Shown: positions 10,629-23,467 of the stretch, in pieces
Position numbering within the stretch: the first letter of the stretch is position 1
How the letters are laid out: the number at the start of each line of letters is the position of its first letter
NCBI RefSeq assembly: GCF_020497125.1
Contig: NC_059079.1
Span: forward strand, 12,357,553-12,421,552
From: Mauremys mutica
Lineage: Eukaryota; Chordata; Testudines; Geoemydidae
Direction: 5' to 3'
Length of the DNA: 64,000 nt
Translations under genes and position numbers: made by a program
Notes under the pieces: generated by a model
Seen by the model: only the letters and a program-made list of their open reading frames with translations
What the model was told of the DNA's origin: nothing
The model's database searches: none

Positions 10629-11479
10629 CTATCAAAAGAAGGGAAGAAAGGGAACGTTTATTTGCACGTTAGTTACATTCCTTGCTCACAGCTGATGCAG
10701 TTCTCCTCCTTGGCTAGCCCCTTCAGTGCAGGAGCATGCTGGGCAGGTGCCTAGAATGCCATCCAGAAACAGGAGGCTGTTGCTACATGCAGCTACTCCA
10801 GGGCATTGCTAGCAGCAGGCAATACAGGTCGCAGCTGTGCTAATCCCACACCTTTTAACATTTGCCTCTGGTAAAAAGGACCGGTGGGGGGCCTCAGCTG
10901 CCTTTCCTTTGTATGCTGAACTCCAGGGAGTTGAGGACAGCTCACCGGACTGCACAGCGCCGGCACTCTTACTGCTTGGCACTGTAATAATGGCAAGTTA
11001 GTGGCAAAGGCCTTGGCTCTCCCTGTGGTACTCTGACATTGATCAAGCTAGAGCTCAGCTCCTACAGCAGGACAACGTAGGAGACGGACTCGAGAGGTTA
11101 ATGGGCCTTTCTACTGCTTTCAATTAAACACCAACACCGGTTTTGAGTTTAAGCTCCTCTTCTGACTGAATCTAGCAATGCTGCCCCAGTGAGCCTGTGT
11201 GAAGAGTATCCAGCCACATGGGCGGACAGGTAGGTCATGGCAAAAGAGGGCCGTGCGGGGTATGGGCCAGAGGAAATAGGGTGATTCTCAGACCTCTGAA
11301 AGCTGCACACGTGCCTCCAAAATCACTGACCGGCATGCCAGAAGCAAGGCAGGAAAAGCCACCAGACAATAACACACCACCTCCCTTACAGAGATCTAAT
11401 CCTGAATGGCAGATCAGCATTAACAGCTTGTTAAGAGTCAGGTCTAGTGCGCTTCCCGCTCAGCCAGCCTTGAGCTTAC
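10629..11479. other. SSBP3 intron (851 bp)
   Basis: GT-AG intron between the 79-nt and 29-nt exons. Nothing else recognised. Confidence 0.8.
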
Positions 11480-11558
11480 CTAACGATCCATTCATGTGAT
11501 GTGGTTCCATACCTCCCATGCCTCCCATTGGGCCGTCAGAACCAGGCCCCATTGGGAA
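11480..11558 (-). CDS. SSBP3: SSBP3 coding exon, residues about 310-335 plus first base of 336
   Basis: The 79-nt exon encodes [20 protein letters not shown] followed by HMNGSL and the first base of Gly336. Acceptor tttctcag and donor gtaagctc are present. [14 protein letters not shown] identifies SSBP3 (SSBP2: GLGGMESHHMNGSL). The repeated GPMGGMGGM motif is characteristic of the family. Confidence 0.95.
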
Positions 11559-11796
11559 CTGAGAAAGAAAACAGAAAGTGTAACCCCAAAATCAGAGACC
11601 CGTACTCCTATCAGCATCAAGCAGACCAGCCCATCCACTGGTAAGGATGGCTTCAAAACGGAGCAGAATGTTCTACGATCCAAGTTTTGTCCAGACACGG
11701 AACGGTGACCTGGCGCCCGTTGGGTTGGGAAGCAATACCCCTTGAAAACTTAACTGCCTCAGGAAAGTGGCAGCAAACATTTTGTTCAGTCACTAA

Positions 11797-11967
11797 GGCT
11801 ACATCTACACTACACAGCCCACATCAGCAGAGCTATGCCTACACAGCAGCAGAAGTTTTTCCAACAGGGTAGGAACACCCTGTTCACATATGGAGCACTC
11901 TTCCGTCAGCACCGTGGCACCTACCCCGGGGTTTTGTTGGCATAGCTACATCACTAGGGGGTGCAGG
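11797..11967. mobile_element. Truncated Harbinger-like MITE (one end only)
   Basis: A taa (11794-11796) precedes ggctacatctacactacaca, matching the terminal repeat of the Harbinger-type elements elsewhere in this window. The opposite terminal repeat is missing; similarity fades after gcatagctacatcactaggg. Confidence 0.45.
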
Positions 11968-11999
11968 CTGTAATACTTTGGTCCAGTTCTGACTGTTGA

Positions 12000-12105
12000 A
12001 TTTAGTGTGCGGGTGGTGGTGTGGCCTGTAACATACAGGAGATCACAGTAACTTTGGTGGTCCCCTCTGGCCTTTGACTCAATTACTCCCGACTCTATAG
12101 CTACA
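12000..12105 (+). repeat. CR1/SINE-type 3' end fragment
   Basis: The segment ggtggtcccctctggccttt followed by a degraded attctatg-like end resembles the shared 3' tail of turtle CR1 and its SINEs. Confidence 0.4.
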
Positions 12106-14029
12106 CAGAATAGCAGGGCTCTGGTTTCACCCTCTGTAACCTCCACTACGAACAGTGTTTACAGAGGAACTAATATCCCTCCTTTAGGACTATCGACACC
12201 CGCAGCATACAGGGCCCCCTGCCGCTCTGGAAATAACTCATTGTGGCGGGCTGAATCACAGCGCTGTCAAGTCAGCCAAGACACTCAGCGAGGGGAGCGG
12301 GTAACATGACGGGAGTCAGGCACATTGGGGAGGGCTTCCTTTCTCCCAGCTGGTTTAATGCTCCAAGGTGCTATGCAGGGGGTGGGGGTTCAAACCCCGC
12401 TCTTACAGCAACAGTCACAAAAACATACGACAGTGAGACCTGTGCTCAGACACGTGTGTGAGGTCACCCTTTGGCCCCTCCTGTCCCGCCATCAGCAGAT
12501 GCTGTGCCCCAATAAGAACGGCAGGGAGGGTGGGGACATGCACGCATGTGTGGGGTGACCCCCAGCTGCCTTGTTAGCAGCACTCTCTGCTCTTTCAGCT
12601 GACTGAGGCACACGCAGTAGTTCTGCAGCTCTTTGCCCAAATAGTTACACTTCCTTGAAGCCAGGAAGTGATGTCTAAAGGGCACATTCTCCCCACCAGC
12701 ATATCCCCAAGTGAACCAGCCGCTATAACCCAACACGAGTGTCAACATGCTGCGCCCTACAAAGACTGGCTCCCTCCCTTTCGCTCCACTGTGCTTGTGA
12801 CATACTTCTCTGGCCAGGAGGGGGTATTCCAAGATCACGCCATGGCAAAACCACCTCCAGTCTGAAGAGTGCACAACCTGATCGACCATTGCAAATCCAG
12901 GCCAAAGATCTCACGCTCCACCCACCTGGCAGCACATTTCAATGGCGGGCTGAGGGAGCCAGCCATATTTCCTTACACCACCTCCCATCTTCCCCCAGTG
13001 CTGCTCCCACCACATTCCCAGGGATCAGTGAGGCTTCAACATGATGGCCTTTGCTAGATCCACCCAAGCCCCCTGTGCTGTGACCATCATCCGTCTGTCT
13101 GCAGGGGGAATGGATGGGCCTCCCTTTGGGGCCTACCCATGCAGCTCCTCAAGTCAGCCAATAGTGTTTGCTCTTGAGCCGTCTGAAGCCCAGGTGTCAA
13201 GTGCCTCACGTCTGCCAGGCTCCTGACCCACGAGAACAGGAGAGGGAATCTAACCATGCTCTGCCGTTGTCCTGGTGAATAAAACCATTGAAGCTAGTTG
13301 GCAGCCTGGGCACCCCATACCGAGCTGAAGAGCACTCCAGGAGTCAGGCAAACTGGCAGCTTCTGCTCAGGCAAGGCCTAGAGAACCAGGCCTGCTAACG
13401 GGCTGGATGGAGGAACACTCTCCTCACCGCTGAACAACTCCTCCAAGCCAGCGCCGTCAGCTCCTCCCTTACCGAGCACCGAACCGTCACCCTCTGACAC
13501 ACCCACCTTCTGGCACCACCATTTCTTTTTCTAAGTGGATGGGTGTGATGTCTTCCCACCCCCACACCATTCCTCCTCAGCACACAGACAGGAGTGATGG
13601 ACCCTCACAGCTGATCCAGCCAACACAGCCACTTATGGGTGCCACGCTCCCAGGCTCCACACTGCACAGGGGCAGGCAGATTCAAGAACGCGTCAGCTCC
13701 TTGAGCTGGGCCCACCTTCGTTGGGAGACTGGAGAGCACCGAGCGGGCACTACTGTGAAGCAGCGGGGGAAGGTTTTCATTTATCATCACCACTGCCCTC
13801 ATTTTGTTTCCCTGTCCCTAGATCTGCAAAGATCACATTACTGGAAATGGCCAAGGGAGTTCCCACTCGAGTCACTTTACCTACATACGCTGAAGATAAA
13901 ACCTGCAAACGTCTGTATAAACAGACACGCAGCCAACGTGGGCAAAACTGCCCCCCTCCTCCTGTCAAAAATGGGTTTGACATCTTACTGTTTTACGTAA
14001 CTGCTGCAGCTTGGCACAACGCCCCTTAA

Positions 14030-14255
14030 GGTACATCTACGCAGCGAACACCCACGGCTGGCCCCGGTCAGCTGACTCAGGCTCACAGGGCTGTAAAATT
14101 GCTGGGTAGATGTTCAGGTTGGGGCTGAAGCCCGACTCTCTGACCCTGCAAAGGGGGGTCCCACAGCACAGCACAACCGTTTTTAGCCCCGTGAGCCGAC
14201 CCAGGCCCAGCCACAGTTGTGTCACAGGTCTTTTATTCCAGGGTGTAGACACTCC
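14030..14255. mobile_element. Small TIR element (Harbinger-like MITE)
   Basis: The left end ggtacatctacgc and the right end (reverse-complement ggagtgtctacacc) are imperfect inverted repeats; taa precedes and aaa follows. The interior (gctgactcaggctcacaggg) belongs to a high-copy turtle non-autonomous element as I recall it. No coding sequence. Confidence 0.5.
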
Positions 14256-14893
14256 AAAAAAGTCAATCTGGTCTGATCTTTTTCACCTGCAACACCCATC
14301 AACGTCACAATGAACACAGCCCTCCTCTCCCCCCGCATCCAGTTCATTGATTTGGGCTGTGATTGTCAGAGGAGCCCAAATCCCACTGAAATTTAATTCG
14401 TCCTTTGAAAATCCCTAGCTTTGGGTCCAGTCAGTTTCGCTGTTCTGCCCTTAAGAGTCAGCTTCCCCTCTGATGCAGGCTTTTGTTATTATATATTCAC
14501 CCTCCCCGGGGGGAGAGAGAAAAAAAAAATCTCACATGTGATCACAAAAAAACCCCCACCCATGCTGGCAGGGGGAATCTCAGAAACAGGCAGTGCTTGG
14601 AACCAATTTTTGAAAACGAGTAGTCTATAAGTTGACTGTATCCCTTTAAATGCAACTGCTAACTGGATGCGTTGCTGACATGATCTTGACCAGAGCAGCG
14701 TGAACGGCACCATTTTAATAAGCATAAAAAATTAACAAAGTTGCTGAAGAGTTAATCACTTTTTGATGGTTTGTTTTATTTCTATTTTGTAACCAATGGC
14801 TGAAATCAATTAAACTGCTCTACCCTCAACTGATGAAGTTAATTATGATTTGTTATGGTATCTGATATGTAAATTATTAGAAAGCAGACTTAC

Positions 14894-14964
14894 ATTCGAT
14901 CGACTGCCTCCAGGCGGTACTGGATTAATCATTGTGTAGATGTTGTCACTTGAATTGGTTGAAT
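14894..14964 (-). CDS. SSBP3: SSBP3 coding exon, residues about 286-309
   Basis: The 71-nt exon completes Asp286 and encodes STNSSDNIYTMINPVPPGG followed by SRSN, ending in phase 0. Acceptor cctcag and donor gtaagtctgc flank it. SSDNIYTMINPVPPGGSRSN is the SSBP3 signature, against [20 protein letters not shown] in SSBP2. The segment has conserved polar and hydrophobic residues inside an otherwise low-complexity region. Confidence 0.95.
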
Positions 14965-16580
14965 CTGAGGAACAGTGAAGCCCAGTAAGTCAGAGTGATT
15001 AATTCATTTCTTAATTAAAACAAACTCATGCCACTTGAACTCATTCTTTTGTATTTTATCACCTAAAATTCCCTTTAAGTACCACCATTTTCTGGCTAAT
15101 TTGTATTTAATGAAGATTCACAAAGTTTTTAATCACAGAAATTCAACTGTGAAAATAATTCAACTACTGAGAATCACAGGGCTTGCTCGTCAGAAGAGGC
15201 GTAGAAAGATAATTTGCTTCTATGTATCACTTAACACCTCAAAATTATCCAAACATCCTCCAACATTATTACAATACTGGTATTAAAAACAAATCCCCGA
15301 ACTAGTATGGAAAAGGAACCAGTGTCTTTATAATGCACATGGTAACAGACCAACCATTTTAATCACGTCACAATATATAAATGCACAAATGACAAGTGTG
15401 CTGCCGCGACAGAATACTGGGGCAGTGACTAGCAGCACCCATTAACATATGGATTGTTTTATTATGACCTAGTCTGAAATGTAGGTCAGAGTTCTCATAA
15501 AAATGCAGAAGCAGAAAGACAGTCGTGATATTACATTTTAGCTCCACCCCTGCAGCTGTGAAACACCACAGTTACAGAGCAAGGGTACTTCCCTTGAGCC
15601 CACCCACCCGCCATCCTCTCCTATTGATCACTACAACAATTACAAAATCAGCCTTGCAAAACTGCCAAGAGAAATTTACCAGCCCAGATGCAGAATCTAC
15701 ATGCCCATCTTTATGTGGGGAAGGAGGAGAAAAATCATGATGGGAGATTTTACTGACCCATCCAAAAGAACTAGAAATTTGGGGGCAAGGGAATTAGCCT
15801 ACCGTGGCAAGCAGAATTTTTGCAAAGCTGTTTTCAAAAGCCCCTGCAAGTCCTCATTATAAATCTGAGCACCACAATGGCAGCCTCCACAGCCTGATTT
15901 TTTAAAGGAGGAAGCATCAGAGTTAAAATTGGGGGGTGGGAGGGGGAAGAGAGAGAGGGGCACAGGAAACCTTTCTAGTAAACAGATTGGATTTTTTTGT
16001 AGCTAATATAATTTTTAACCTTAACTTGATTTTTTTTTTTTTAAGAGAGCAAGCAGTAGCTGATTAGTCAGCCCCTAAACCATACAAAATGACTCCCTTG
16101 CTTTTTGTTTGCTAACCAGCATGAACGGAATAACAAATAAACATATTCAATTTTTTATAAGGACATTTTGTCAAAGAACAAGCAGCGTTTTGCACATTTC
16201 AAGTTTACATGCCTCACAAGGCTGGTCCACTTTAGTAACACGGGGATTAAACGTGAAGTGACTACTGCTTCTCAGGGAAAGCAATCTGGACACAGAAGGG
16301 CTCCCTCCCTCTTCCCCACTTCATAGATGCTCACACTGTTCTCAAAGCTCTCCCTCTCCCCAATTTTCACCCTCTTGAAACTCAATCCTGGGTGGAGAAG
16401 TGAATACAAAGGCCCATCCTAACAAACACCAAAATCTTCTTTCAGTACTAGTGCATACGATCAGGAATCCAATAGAGAAGCAGCTGAGCATGAACTGAGG
16501 AGTTAGGGGGCTATAATTCAAAAGAACACCCAGCAAATTTGGGTTTTTTAGTGCTGAATTTGTCAGCTGTTGAATTTTAC
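14965..16580. other. SSBP3 intron (1.6 kb)
   Basis: AT-rich GT-AG intron between the 55-nt and 71-nt exons. No repeat recognised. It could include conserved non-coding elements, but I cannot test that from one sequence. Confidence 0.75.
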
Positions 16581-16635
16581 CTGCAGGACTAGGCATGATC
16601 GGTGTTCCTGGAGGACCTCCACCACCAGGGGGCCC
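16581..16635 (-). CDS. SSBP3: SSBP3 coding exon, residues about 268-285 plus first base of 286
   Basis: The 55-nt exon encodes GPPGGGGPPGTPIMPSPA and the first base of Asp286. Acceptor ctacag and donor gtaaaattc are visible. This Gly/Pro tract followed by TPIMPSPADS is nearly identical in SSBP2, SSBP3 and SSBP4, so paralogue identity comes from the surrounding exons. Confidence 0.95.
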
Positions 16636-17210
16636 CTGTAGACAAGATTAAACACACATCAGAAACCACCGTGATAACATATACTGCAATAGGTCAGCAC
16701 GATCCTGCTGTTGTCAGCAACAATGTCTCACCTTGGTATTCAGCCAAGCATTAATCTCCTGCTAAAACCTTTGATGCCAAAGTACAATGCTTTGTTTAAG
16801 CCTGGAGCAAAATCAGATTTTTATTTTTTTTTAAAGTATTTGAGAGGTATATGTGGGAGAGAGCGGAAATCATTTGCAGCGTCCACGGGACCCCTTCTAA
16901 AACATTTTTTACAATTACAGAAGAGGGAGGCTGTTCTGGGTACCCAGAAGACGCGCAGATTTCTAGAAACAAACCTTCTTACGTTTTAGAATTTCTGCCT
17001 CTGCCCAGACTTTTGTACCAACTCAGGATAGAGAGACATGGCTACACTATACACATTTAACTCACACTGAGACTCTACTTAAAAGTCCGAATAAGTTATA
17101 TCTACATACACACACACATGTGTGTACAAAGAGTCAATGATCTGTAATGTATATACTTGAAATCTGACTATACATCTGGCTAGAAATAAGAACTCATCCC
17201 AGGAACTTAC
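16636..17210. other. SSBP3 intron (575 bp)
   Basis: GT-AG intron between the 36-nt and 55-nt exons. A small CA/TG patch near 17108-17126 is the only thing noted. Confidence 0.8.
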
Positions 17211-17246
17211 CACGTATGTACCAGGCGATGAAGAGGAATATGGAAT
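17211..17246 (-). CDS. SSBP3: SSBP3 small coding exon, residues about 256-267
   Basis: A 36-nt exon encodes IPYSSSSPGTYV, phase 0 at both ends. Acceptor ttatag and donor gtaagttcc are present. It is too short for ORF-based detection and was found by protein similarity: IPYSSSSPGTYV is the SSBP3 form, IPYSSASPGNYV that of SSBP2. A near-micro exon of this size with symmetric phase could be skipped in frame. Confidence 0.94.
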
Positions 17247-18052
17247 CTATAAATAGATCATAGGAGATAGGTGACTATCTGAAATTCAGCATTTCATCAA
17301 TAATATCCAGATTTACACATTCCGCTCTGTCAAACTGAAGCGGAAATTAGGTTGAATTACAGTAGTGGCCACTGACATGTTATAAATGCCCACAATCCAC
17401 TGAATATGCTGACACACAGTATTTCACTTACCCCGTCCCCAAAACCCTACTATTGGCAGGATACAAAAAGGCAAGAAAAATTAATGGTTCAAGAGCAAGG
17501 TTGTGGGTGTTCTGCTACATCAGACACATCTGTGGTCACCGAATGACCAGGTGGCTGCTGGAAGATCCTGTCTCCTTCCTTCCCCTATTTTTTTTTTTGG
17601 GGTGCACACAGTGCTGCAAAGTATCACACCTTTTCCCTGAATTACAAAGAAAATGGACAGAAAACTGGCTAAGGAACAGATCAGACCAAAGAAACACAAC
17701 CTTAACTTTTAGGCACACCAAGGCAGTAACCAAATTAATGGAACGCTGTGCAACATAAAAATCTTCTCTGGTTAGCTGAATGCTCACACACCTGCGCTGG
17801 GAAGCGCTCTATGGTATGGAGGATGGTGAATGTTTGCCCAGAAGTTCGCCCACATTTCAATGGGTATAACACTACTCTCCTGTCCTGATACTCAGGCATG
17901 TCCACGTAATACCTGTAGACTGGTTGTCTCTAAAGACAAGGGTTTAGTCGGAAGTTGTAACAAAAGACACGAGAAGACAGTCACACTCGAAGAGATGCTC
18001 ACGTACAAACTTTTGCTCTAGTCTAATACCGATAAAAAAGACAGACACTTAC
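17247..18052. other. SSBP3 intron (806 bp)
   Basis: GT-AG intron between the 49-nt and 36-nt exons. Nothing else recognised. Confidence 0.8.
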
Positions 18053-18101
18053 TGAATTAGCACTGCTGGGATTAGGCCATGGTCTACCAGCTCCTGGGCC
18101 C
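18053..18101 (-). CDS. SSBP3: SSBP3 coding exon, residues about 239-255
   Basis: The 49-nt exon begins with the G that completes Met239 and encodes GPGAGRPWPNPSSANS. Acceptor ctctag and donor gtaagtg are strong. The RPWPNP motif with its lone Trp is conserved in all vertebrate SSBPs. The end of the exon is phase 0. NPSSANS differs slightly from NPNSANS as I recall for human. Confidence 0.94.
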
Positions 18102-18255
18102 CTAGAGTTTAAATGAAAAAGAAAAGCTTTTTATACATGGCACATCGGGATACAGCACAACAGCAATGTAGAACTGGGATTCCAAAGTCATTTCAAAGCA
18201 AGGGTCAAAGCCGCTGTCAAACACCAGAGTTAAAGCATCATGGGTTTTGCCTTAC

Positions 18256-18320
18256 ATGTTAATTCCAGGCATGCCGGGGCCTAAAGAGTTGGGTGGAGGT
18301 CTCATTCCGCCGCCATAGTT
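18256..18320 (-). CDS. SSBP3: SSBP3 coding exon, residues about 218-238 plus two bases of 239
   Basis: The 65-nt exon encodes NYGGGMRPPPNSLGPGMPG followed by IN and the first two bases (AT) of Met239. Acceptor ttgcag and donor gtaagg flank it. The MRPPPNSLGPGMPGIN run is diagnostic of SSBP3 (SSBP2 reads MRPPLNALGGPGMPGMN). It follows a 5.1 kb intron and is separated by only 154 bp from the next exon. Confidence 0.95.
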
Positions 18321-20057
18321 CTGCAATGATAACCAAGGATCAGTCTACCATAACGAGAAGGGAAACCGGAGAAGAAAAGAGAAGGGAAAAAAACAAACAA
18401 ACAAAAACAAGAGGGTTAGTTTGTGAAAATGAACTTTAATAAAAAATTAGATGATGATGAACATACAAGCAATTAAAAACTTTAAAACAAACAGGCCTGT
18501 GGGATCTTTCCATTGACTCTCCGCAAGACATCATGGGCTGTTAAAAGATTTATACAGAAACCAGACAGATTTTGCATTTTGGCTTCCCTATTGCAGACCG
18601 GAGCTCAGCACTGGGTTATCCTAGGCCCAGACCTGGCCTCTGGGAGTGGCCCACTTCAGAGGAAAGAGAATGCCCCAGCCAAAGTGCAATACAATTATTA
18701 TGGAGGGAGGGAAATTCCCTCCCAACTCCAGCAGGCAAATCAGTTTCTGGCTTGTGGTCTTCCTCCCCTCCCTTTCTTTTGTTTAGGGGTGGAGGGACAG
18801 AGAAAAAGAAAGCAGCTGCTTGAAAGATTATTGCTACAGTGTAGGGCAAGCAATGGGATGTACGGAAGAGATGCCAACAGCATGAACATTTGCAGTAGCC
18901 TTCTAAAGACGGAAAAGGAACCTGTCCTCTTAGGGTTACATCTCCAGTTAAAAAAAAAAAGAGAGATTGGTCTTAAAGTCACTACAGAACAATGTGCATT
19001 TCAGACATGTGCACACAGGCACATACACAAACATATGTACAGAGATTCATGGCCCACAGAGTTGCAAGGGAAGGGACTTCGATTTTGCTACAGAACTATT
19101 CAGATTGAAGAGGTGCGAGTTAGTGAGTTGGTCATAGTCAAATCTGATGCTGCGTCAGCATGTAAAACCCAATCATGTGTACACGGGGTGGGGTGGAAAG
19201 TGACATGCAACACAGAAATGCTGTAAACACGTCAGGCATTACACAAAACTCCCCAACTCAGGCACCTGCTCTCCTTTCTTATGTCACCCCCTGGCTTTGC
19301 CTATCGCAGGAGTTTCCGATCAGTGTACCTGATCTTATAAGAGCATATCTACTGTAATGCCAAGCCAGAGGATGATGTGGCTCCAGGAGTCCTCATGCTG
19401 AATTTCTCTGCCTTTCTCCAAGTCAACTGCCCATCACCAACGTATCTGGGCACACCTTTTGCAGTGTACATCAGCCTTGCTAAATTCTTCTTGTCCACTC
19501 ATTCAAGGTAAAATACCATTCGTTTCTTCTGTGCCTGGACCAATTTTATTTCCTCAGCAGTTTTGCAAGGCTGGTTTATCTAGGAAGCCACCACTCCCAC
19601 ACACGGAGTTAAGCACCCAACCCAGCAAACCATGACTGTAAAAGGGATAAAGAGAAGGATGTTGACAGCCAGCGACCGGGAAAAAACGGTGCAGACGCTA
19701 GATGAAGCGCCTGATCAAAAGGGTTCTCCCTCCGACTTGCTTTGCGCTCCCTGTATTTGCAAGTATGGCAGCGCAAGTAGCTTAGACCAACCATTTAAAA
19801 AAAACAAAAAAAAACCATGGGGGTGCTGGTGCTCCATTCAAGGAGAGGAACAAAACCTGGGTGGCTCACAAGAGAAGGAAGGCTCCCCAGTTTCACAGAC
19901 AGACACACTGACTCCCATTTTCCACCCGCAAACTTTTACTCATTCGACAGCCTAGAGAACCCCTCTCCCCCCCCCGCCACTTTAACTTGACTGTGCGTGT
20001 TCCTGAGGCCCTGTATCCGGACAGCTATCCCTCTGGGACTGGAATGGGACACAACTT

Positions 20058-20508
20058 CTATTTGTCCTCAAAGAGCTCCCAAGATACACTTATGCTGCAC
20101 ACACCTTTCGGCAGCACGGGGGGTACAAACACGGCTAGCTCCCCTAGCGTGGGTATAACAGCAATGGAGACCAGGAGGTGCTGCTTAGGCAAATAGCGTA
20201 ACACACACTCCTGAACCCTTTGGGGAGTTCCCAAGCCACATGTCCCACTGCTGAAGTCTTTCCCTGAAGCAGGGACAAGACCCAAAGGCTCTGGCAGCTC
20301 TCTGCTCCAGGAGCCTTTCCCTGTCAGTGAAAGACTAGCCGGGGGACAAAGGGAGAAGGCTCTGGGAGCTTCTTGCTGCCTCTCCCTGCCAGAGCCTTTC
20401 ACCAACACGGGTAGCTATCCATCGCCCTGTGGACACAGCCTGCCTTTCGCAGTGGCGTGTAGCTACACGTATCCTACACGCCCTCACAAGAGGTAGGCAG
20501 TGTAGACA
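20058..20508. mobile_element. Turtle non-autonomous DNA element (family uncertain)
   Basis: The blocks gaccaggaggtgctgcttag and ggctctgggagcttcttgct and the end ggcagtgtagacagag match a high-copy turtle element I remember as ending in a gtgtagacatagcc-type terminal repeat. Termini here are degraded, so limits are approximate and the superfamily (probably Harbinger or hAT) is not fixed. Confidence 0.4.
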
Positions 20509-20831
20509 GAGTAAGCTGTTAAGAGGCTCTCTTCTCGCTGCGAATGAGGGGGATAAATGGTGTCTCTAGCAAACTCCTTGTTCGTTCCGAGGACTGGAGC
20601 CGTACCTAGTATTTGGCAGTGTAGCACTCCACCAATATTTTGGATTTGCCCCAAGACACATCCAGTTAATTTTGGGTTGGCTTATTTGGGAAATTTGGTT
20701 TAATCACAAGACTGAGCATTTTGGGGGTTGTTTTTTTTCGGTTCCCCCTGCCATCATACCTTTATTTGTAACTCAAAGCACAACAGCTAGGACAACAGAA
20801 CGGTGTTGCAGGAGTACAAATATTTCACTAT

Positions 20832-20945
20832 GGTCCCAATTCAGCAAAGCATTTAAGCATCTCCTTAACTTTAAGCATGTACTGAAGTCCCACTGAACTC
20901 TTTGGATTTAAGCCCATGTTGACGTGCTTTGCTGAATTAGGGCCC
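20832..20945. repeat. Palindromic ancient repeat (114 bp)
   Basis: The left arm ggtcccaattcagcaaagc pairs with the right arm gctttgctgaattagggcc, with further internal symmetry around ttaagca. This matches a fold-back repeat widespread in reptile genomes, likely an old DNA-transposon derivative. Confidence 0.6.
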
Positions 20946-23390
20946 ATTATCTTATCTACATGTGTACTTTTAGGAGGATGAAAAGGGTTACCCGAAGAAA
21001 TCACTAGCAAATCTTAATTGATCAAATCTCAGTTTCTATGGTGAACTACGTAAAACCCCATTTTAAAATGTAGTACTTCTAACTGGAGCTGAAAGAAACA
21101 GACAAACAGGCCAAAGCATTTTAAAGGTATTAGAAAAAGGGGAAAGGTGCTGTCATGCTGAGAAGCTGGGTGTCAACCTTCAGCAAAATGTGAATTAAAA
21201 TGGGGGAAGTGATAAACCCTTGGGAGACCGTATTTAATAGAAGCACTGACATCTAACCTCAGCAGCACCAACAAATGCCTTTATACTGGTCACAGAATTA
21301 ATGCTACAATCATCAAAAAAAGGAGAGATAGAAAGTTTAAAACATGATGCTAGATTGTAAAAGATGATGGGTTTTCAGTTCATGTCAGGTGGCTGGTACA
21401 TGACTGCAGGTTACCATTGGTTGGATAAAAACGTATTCCATATGAATGTTTATTGAGTAATATTTTAGAAGGTCTTGAAAAAACACTTTGGGAAGGTAGT
21501 GAGTGTGTAGTGTGTACACAATGATTTATTACACACAGCAAAAATGGTGACTCTGGTTCAATATTGTTGATTATTTCCTGCATGCACTAAAGCTTCACAG
21601 CACCCGCTTCTTTAGCATTTTGGGAAGACTCAAAAACATGCGAGACTGCATGTCTCTTTTCACAGACTTGCACTTGTTTAAAGGAAAATTAAACAAGTCG
21701 CTCTCTCCAACGTCCATGCTCTAATAGTCCCAGCATAAGAAAGTCCTAAAACACCACAACTTTCAATACCACCTGTGACCGAGAAAAACCAACACGGTGC
21801 TCGATTAAAATGCAACCACTTCCAAGTTCTGTGACAATCACCTTGGTTTGTCCAAACTGCAGCAAGCATCCTGAACTTTCATGGCACTTTTTGCTTGGCT
21901 GATGCGAGCGCAACAGATGTGGGCTTTTGTAATCATACATGTGGGACTATTAAGAGCTTTGTTGTACCAGCTCCTGACAGTGCCAGACCATTGCAATGTA
22001 TAACAAAGCAACTGGAATCTAAGCTTGCCAGCAAAGAATGCTTGGGGTTTTTTCTGAGGTGTGGGGAATCTAGTGGAGTTTCACCCCCGTGCCCAAGGAG
22101 ATGGATATACATTTTTATTCAATCAACTTTTCTCCCTTCTTGTCAGTATTCAAGTTTTGCATAAGTTAAATCCTTTCTTAATTCTCTTCACACAAGACCT
22201 CTTTAGCTCAACAGCCTCCTGGAAAAACTGCGCAACACACATTCGTTTACTGCAGGGTTAAACAGCACTGAAGACAACACAGGAAACAAGAAGTCGGGGA
22301 GCATAAACCTACATCCGAGATATGGTAGTATGTTGTTTAAAGTCTATCACAACGAACAAACAGGAGTGAGTCAACATAGTAGCATGCAAATTCACTTGTT
22401 AAAATGAATCAACACAAAGACAGAATATATTAACCCAGATCTACTTCATTTAAAATTTACTCATAATTGGACTGGTTCCCCCAACTCCCTGGTATGTATG
22501 CAAACAAAGAGGGATTTGGCATTCAGGAACTACAGAAGATTTTGTTGGACGTCGAGCTACTACTCATGCTAGTGAAAGTTCAGAGGAGAGTGCTACTCTG
22601 CTAACTTAAAAAAAAAAACCAATCTGAGCATTTTTGAGTAACGCCAATGTTTAGCTCCTACTACAAAGGAATCTAACAAGTTGGCTGAAATGCCTGGGAA
22701 AGGACAAGAGCTTCTGAAATACACTTGGAAAAAAGTTACAGGGAGGAAAAAAGGACGTCAAAACCTTTCCGAAGCTCATGAGAAGATCACTCAGCATATC
22801 CCACTTTGGGGGGGAAATCCCTAAAAGTCATCAGCAAATGTTTCTCTCATCGAAAATCCCCAACCTGAAGTTTAAGGTAAAACTGAGAGAGAGGAAAGAG
22901 GCAAGCGTCAGATTTATCCAGGAAACAAAGAATGGCTTAAACGCCAGAGAAGTGAAATTGTCTATAGAATAGGATAGGGAAGAACAGAATACAGGAGAGG
23001 GAAGCTTTATGGACCCGTTATAAATAACTTACTTTTTTATGTGGGCACTCTCTTTCTTAAGTGTTAGCAAGGCAAGTTGGATAATGCATTCACCAGCACT
23101 ACATGGTCACAGCTAAACAGCACTGCCTCCGACTAATGAGCAAAAGGGGCTTCTGCAATATCCCTAATGAGGATGCTGAGCTCTGAAGATACAACTGTCG
23201 GAACGCAGGCTTTCCAGCTGCAATGCACTAATGTAAAATGCATTAGTGCTAATGGGGAGTAGGTGGGAAGAACTCCCAGCTCTTGAAACCCCTAGAGATA
23301 GTTTGGATGATGTTTTGCTTATAAACTTTATGAAGTCGTAAGATGTTATTTGGCACTGGACAGGAGAGAGAATGTGCTGCTTAAGTTTAC

Positions 23391-23467
23391 CTGTGGACCA
23401 GGACCCATGGGGCCCATCCCTCGTGGAGGATTCATCCTTTGCATTGGTCCTCCCATGTTAGGGTGCC
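23391..23467 (-). CDS. SSBP3: SSBP3 coding exon, residues about 192-217
   Basis: The 77-nt exon starts with two bases that complete Gly192, then encodes [16 protein letters not shown] and continues MGPMGPGPQ. Acceptor caacag and donor gtaaac are seen. The Met/Gly/Pro repeats (GMGPMGPGP) are typical of the SSBP C-terminal region and likely disordered. [16 protein letters not shown] fits SSBP3; SSBP2 has RMTPPRGMVPLGPQ. Confidence 0.95.

Larger units (their letters stand above)
11559..14893. other. SSBP3 intron (3.3 kb)
   Basis: GT-AG intron holding a Harbinger-like left end at 11797, a CR1/SINE-type 3' fragment around 12000-12105 and a small TIR element at 14030-14255. The stretch 12110-14020 shows nothing I can name. 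Confidence 0.75.
18321..23390. other. SSBP3 intron (5.1 kb)
   Basis: GT-AG intron between the 77-nt and 65-nt exons. It holds a turtle non-autonomous DNA element at about 20058-20508 and a palindromic ancient repeat at 20832-20945. The rest shows no coding sequence or named repeat. Confidence 0.75.

Noticed and set aside
18513..19226. 237-codon plus-strand open frame in an SSBP3 intron
   Set aside because: Composition is not protein-like and no family resemblance was seen; there are no flanking gene signals.
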